Shown one piece after another: positions 61,165 to 64,000 of a DNA stretch of 64,000 bases. Within the stretch, counting starts at the first letter, position 1. Each line of letters starts with the position of its first letter. The notes beneath the pieces are model-generated. The model saw only the letters and a list, made by a program, of their open reading frames with translations. It searched no databases and was not told the origin of the DNA. The position numbers and the translations under genes are program-made. Source of the DNA: Hydractinia symbiolongicarpus (lineage: Eukaryota; Cnidaria; Hydrozoa; Anthoathecata; Hydractiniidae); the NCBI RefSeq assembly GCF_029227915.1, contig NC_079878.1, positions 16,184,001-16,248,000 of the forward strand, written 5' to 3'.

Positions 61165-62750
61165 AGAACGTAATACAACCTTTAAAAGACTGTGCACGTA
61201 CTTGACAGTGTTCTATGGTTATTCCGAAATGGAAAACGACTTGATGCGTCGTAGTCCATTGAGAGTGGAAGGACTAGACATTTCTCAACTGGTCTAGGCT
61301 CGTGGAAGCAAGTGATTTACGTGTAAGGCCCTCATAAGGGTGTAAAAGGCCGTATTACAATCTTTAAAAGACTGTGCACGGAGTTGACGGTGTTTTATTG
61401 CCATGGCGGAAAGGAAAACGACTTGAGGCGTTACAATCTATTGAGGGTGAACGAACTAGATCGATCATCACCTGTCTAGGCTCGTGGAAACACGTGATTT
61501 TCGTGTAAGGCCCTTATTAGGCCGCAAAAGGCCGTATTCCAACCTTTTAGAAGGCTGCAAAAGCCGCATTACAGACTTTAGAAGACTGTGCACGTAGTTG
61601 ACGGTGTTCTATGGCCATGGTGGAAAGTAAAGTGACTTGAGACGTCGTAGTCTATTGAGAGTGGAAAGGCTACAGCGATTCCCACCTGTCTAACCTCGTT
61701 GGAGCACGTGACTTAAGTGTAAGGCCTTTACTAGGCTTCAAAAGTCCGTATTACAATCTGTAAAAGCCAGTGCACGTATTTGACCGTGTTCTATTGCCAT
61801 GGCGGAAAGGAAATCAACTTGAGGCGTTGTAATCAATTGAGAATGGAAGGACTAGACCGTGTTCAATCGGTTTAGGCTCGTGCAAGCGCGTGATTTACAC
61901 GGAAGGCCCCTAATAGGCTGTAAAAGGCCGTTTTAAAATCTTTAGAAGTATGTGCACGCAGTTGACGGTGTTATAATGCCTTGGCGGATTCGAAAACGAT
62001 TTGAGGCGCCGTAGTCCATTGACAGTGGAAGAACTAGACCGTTCTCAACTTGTCTAGGCCCTTATTAGGCTGCAAAAGGCCGTTTTCCAACCGTTAGAAG
62101 ACTGTGCACGTATTTGACGGTGTTCTATTGCCATGGCGGAAATGAAAACGTCTTGAGGCGTTGTAATCTATTCAGACTGAAGGGACTAGACCGATCACTA
62201 ACTATCTAGGCTCGTGGAAACACGTGATTTTCGTGCAAGGCCCTTATTAGGCCGGAAAAGGCAGTATAACAATCTTTAAAAGACTGTGCACGTAGTTGAC
62301 GGTGTTCTATTGCCATGACAAAAGGAAAACGACTTGAGGAGTTGTAATATATTGAGAGTGAAAGGACTGGAGCGATCGTCAGCTGTCTAGGATCGTGGAA
62401 GGACGTGACTTACATGTAAGGCCCTTAACAGGCTGTAAAAGGCCGTATTACAATCTCTAGAGGACTGTGCACGTAGTTCACGGTGTTGTATGGCAATGGT
62501 GGAAGGTAGAATGACTTAAGACGTCGTAGTCCATTGAGAGCGGAAAAGCTAGACCGATTCCCACCTGTCTAACCTCGTCGAAGCACGTGGTTTACGTGTA
62601 AGGCCCTTATTAGGCCGCAAAAGGGCGTATTACAACCTCTAAAAAAAATGTGCACGTAGTTGAAGGTGTTCTATTGCCATGCCGGAAAGGAAAACGACTG
62701 GAAACGTCGTAGTCCATTGAGAGTGGAAGGACTAAACGGACCACCACCTG
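61165..62750. repeat. Divergent monomers at the end of domain V
   Basis: About nine monomers with many private changes (for example CACGGAAGGCCCCTAATAGG near 61899 and CCATGACAAAAGG near 62314) that I could not match to any long unit. Landmarks and 182-bp spacing are kept. It looks like an older, less homogenised island between younger copies. No gene or insert is visible. Confidence 0.65.
61519..61582. other. Partial internal duplication within a monomer
   Basis: The GGCCGCAAAAGGCCGTATTCC to TTTAGAAG part is followed directly by a second version starting GGCTGCAAAAGCCGC and ending TTTAGAAG. About 33 bases of the monomer are thus present twice in two different variants. This suggests an out-of-register join between two monomer classes rather than slippage within one. 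Confidence 0.65.
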
Positions 62751-64000
62751 TCTAGGCTCGTGGAAACACGTGATTTTCGTGTAAGGCCCTTATTATGCCG
62801 CAAAATGCTGTATTACAATCTTTAAAAGACTGTGCACGGAGTTGACGGTGTTTTATTGCCATGGCGGAAAGGAAAACGACTTGAGGCGTTACAATCTATT
62901 GAGGGTGAACGAACTAGACCGATCCCCGCCTGTCTAGGCTCGTAGAAGCACGTAGTTTACGTGTAAGGCCCTTATTAGGCTGCACAATGTCGTATTACAA
63001 TCTTTAGAAGACTGTGCCTGTAGTTGAAGTTGTTCTATTGCTATGGCGGAAAGTAAAATGACTTGACACGTCGTAGTCCATTGTTAGTGAAAAGCTAGAC
63101 CGATTTCCAGCTGTGTAACCTCGTCGAAGCACGTGATTTACGTGTAAGGCCCTTATTAGACTGCAAAAGGCCGTATTCCAACCTTTAGAAGACTGTGCAC
63201 GTAGTTGACGGTGTTCTATTGCTATGGCGGAAAGGAAATCAACTTGAGGCGTTGTAATCCATTAAGAATGGAAGGACTAGATCGTTCTCAATCGGTCTAG
63301 GCTCGTAGAAGCACTTGATTTACGTTTAAGGCCTTTATTAGGCTGTAAAAGGCCGTATTACAGTCTTTAAAAGCCTGTGCACGTACTTGAGATTGTTCCA
63401 TGGCTATTGTGGAATGGTAAATGACTTGACACGTCGTAGTCCATGAACAGGGGAAAAACTAGACCGATCCCCGCCTGTGTAGGCTCGTAGAAGCACGTAG
63501 TTTATGTGTAAGACACTTATTAGGCTGCACAAAGTCGTATTACGATCTTTAGAAGCCTGTGCACGCACTTGACGGTGTTCTATTGCCATGGCGAAAAAGA
63601 AAACGTCTTCAGGCGTTGTAATTTATTGAGAGTGAAAGGACTAGAGCGATCGTCAACTGTCTAGGCTCGTGGAAGCACGTCAATTGCGTGTAACGCCCTT
63701 CTTAGGCCGTAAAAGGCCGTAGAACCTTCAGAAGACTGTGCACGTACTTGCGGGTGTTCCATGGCTATTGCGGAATGATAAAGAACTTGAGATGTCGTAG
63801 TCCATTGGGAATGGAAAGAGTAGACCGATGCCCACCTGTCTAGGCTCTTGGAAGCACGTGATTTACGTGCAAGGCCCTTGTTAGGCCACAAAAGGCCGTA
63901 TTACAACCTTTAGAGGACTGTGCACGTACTTGAGGGTGTTTCATGGCTATTGCAGAATGGTAAATGACTTGAGGCGTCGTAGTCCATTGAGAGTGGAAAG
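62751..64000. repeat. Domain V 5262-bp unit, copy 2, cut by the window end
   Basis: Matches 57489-58738 throughout. I saw two single-base differences near 63783 (AAAGAACTTG for AAAGATCTTG) and 63954 (TGCAGAATGG for TGCGGAATGG), plus one near 63694 relative to 58432 or its neighbourhood. Similarity continues to base 64000, so the unit runs on beyond the window. Confidence 0.85.

Larger units (their letters stand above)
57489..62750. repeat. Domain V 5262-bp unit, copy 1 (29 monomers)
   Basis: Left edge at CTAGGCTCGTGGAAACACG, where it starts to match 62751 onward at an offset of 5262. Twenty-nine monomers are 5278. The middle, about 58780-61160, parallels 49730-51570 (offset near 9050 at its left side), so domain V reuses domain IV monomers. 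The right part is divergent. Confidence 0.8.
1..64000. repeat. 182-bp satellite array filling the whole window
   Basis: Seen directly: the same monomer recurs head to tail with no interruption. CACGTGATTT-type anchors begin every 182 bp at the start of the window, and the same landmarks (GTGCAC, CCATGG, GTCCATTGAGAGTGGAAGG, CTAGACCG, CTAGGCTCG) are found in order in nearly every monomer to base 64000. No inverted block larger than about 20 bp was seen. The frames of 61-82 codons recur with the repeat, overlap on both strands and share one peptide pattern (HRQLRAQ, KDLTRK), so they are not genes. Known: tandem arrays of roughly 150-190 bp monomers with higher-order structure are typical of eukaryotic centromeres. 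Inference: centromeric or heterochromatic array of a eukaryote. I do not recognise the family and cannot name the species. Confidence 0.97.

Noticed and set aside
1-64000. A CENP-B box (core TTCG-N4-A-N2-CGGG) in the monomer
   Set aside because: I looked on both strands at the nearest candidates (GGATTCGAAAACGG and GACCCGTTTTAGG types). None has the required A and CGGG spacing.
1-64000. CRISPR array, because of regular direct repeats
   Set aside because: Spacing is 182 bp, the whole unit is repeated, there are no unique spacers of 25-45 bp and no cas genes.
1-64000. Hammerhead ribozyme inside the satellite, as in some animal repeats
   Set aside because: I found no CTGATGA core with a matching GAAA and flanking stems in the monomer.

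Overview
The whole 64 kb is one uninterrupted satellite DNA array. The basic unit is a monomer of 182 bp, about 46% GC, in head-to-tail orientation throughout. The anchor CACGTGATTT, or a variant of it, recurs at 182-bp steps from the first bases (positions 1, 183, 365, 547, 729, 911, 1093) to the end of the window. The window holds about 350 monomers. I found no protein-coding gene, RNA gene, transposon, CRISPR array or bacterial-type regulatory site. The open frames of about 60-80 codons on both strands are by-products of the repeat: 182 is not a multiple of 3, so each monomer is read in a new frame and soon meets a stop. The source is a eukaryote. A monomer near 180 bp, higher-order repeats and no visible insertions fit the core of a centromeric or other heterochromatic array. 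A plant is a reasonable guess but is not proven, and I do not recognise the family.

The monomers differ enough to be told apart, and their order repeats at larger scales. By eye the window splits into five domains. I, 1 to ~13.1 kb: a mosaic unit of about 6.2 kb starting at 1, 6170 and 12477, with internal 3-, 4- and 5-monomer repeats. II, ~13.1-30.4 kb: units of 13-15 monomers (2422, 2347 and 2709 bp offsets), with two complex breakpoint scars, one containing a short inverted insert. III, 30.4-47.6 kb: three tandem copies of a 5736-bp unit, which I interpret as a 32-monomer repeat shortened by small deletions. IV, ~46-57.4 kb: an 8-monomer (1435 bp) duplication nested in 25- and 24-monomer units (4516 and 4335 bp). 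V, 57.5-64 kb: a 5262-bp (29-monomer) unit plus 1.25 kb of its next copy, running off the window. Offsets were measured from shared marker variants. They fit whole numbers of monomers once visible indels are counted.

Within the monomer, three dyad-symmetric elements lie within about 60 bp: CTAGACCG-N8-CGGTCTAG (in a subset), CACGT-N5-ACGTG (in most) and GGCCTTT-N11-AAAGGCC (in a subset). These, the non-depleted CpG content and the inverted templated scar near 16.77 kb deserve the most attention. All comparisons were made by eye. Percent identities were not computed, and block edges are uncertain by tens of bases where flanks are themselves homologous.
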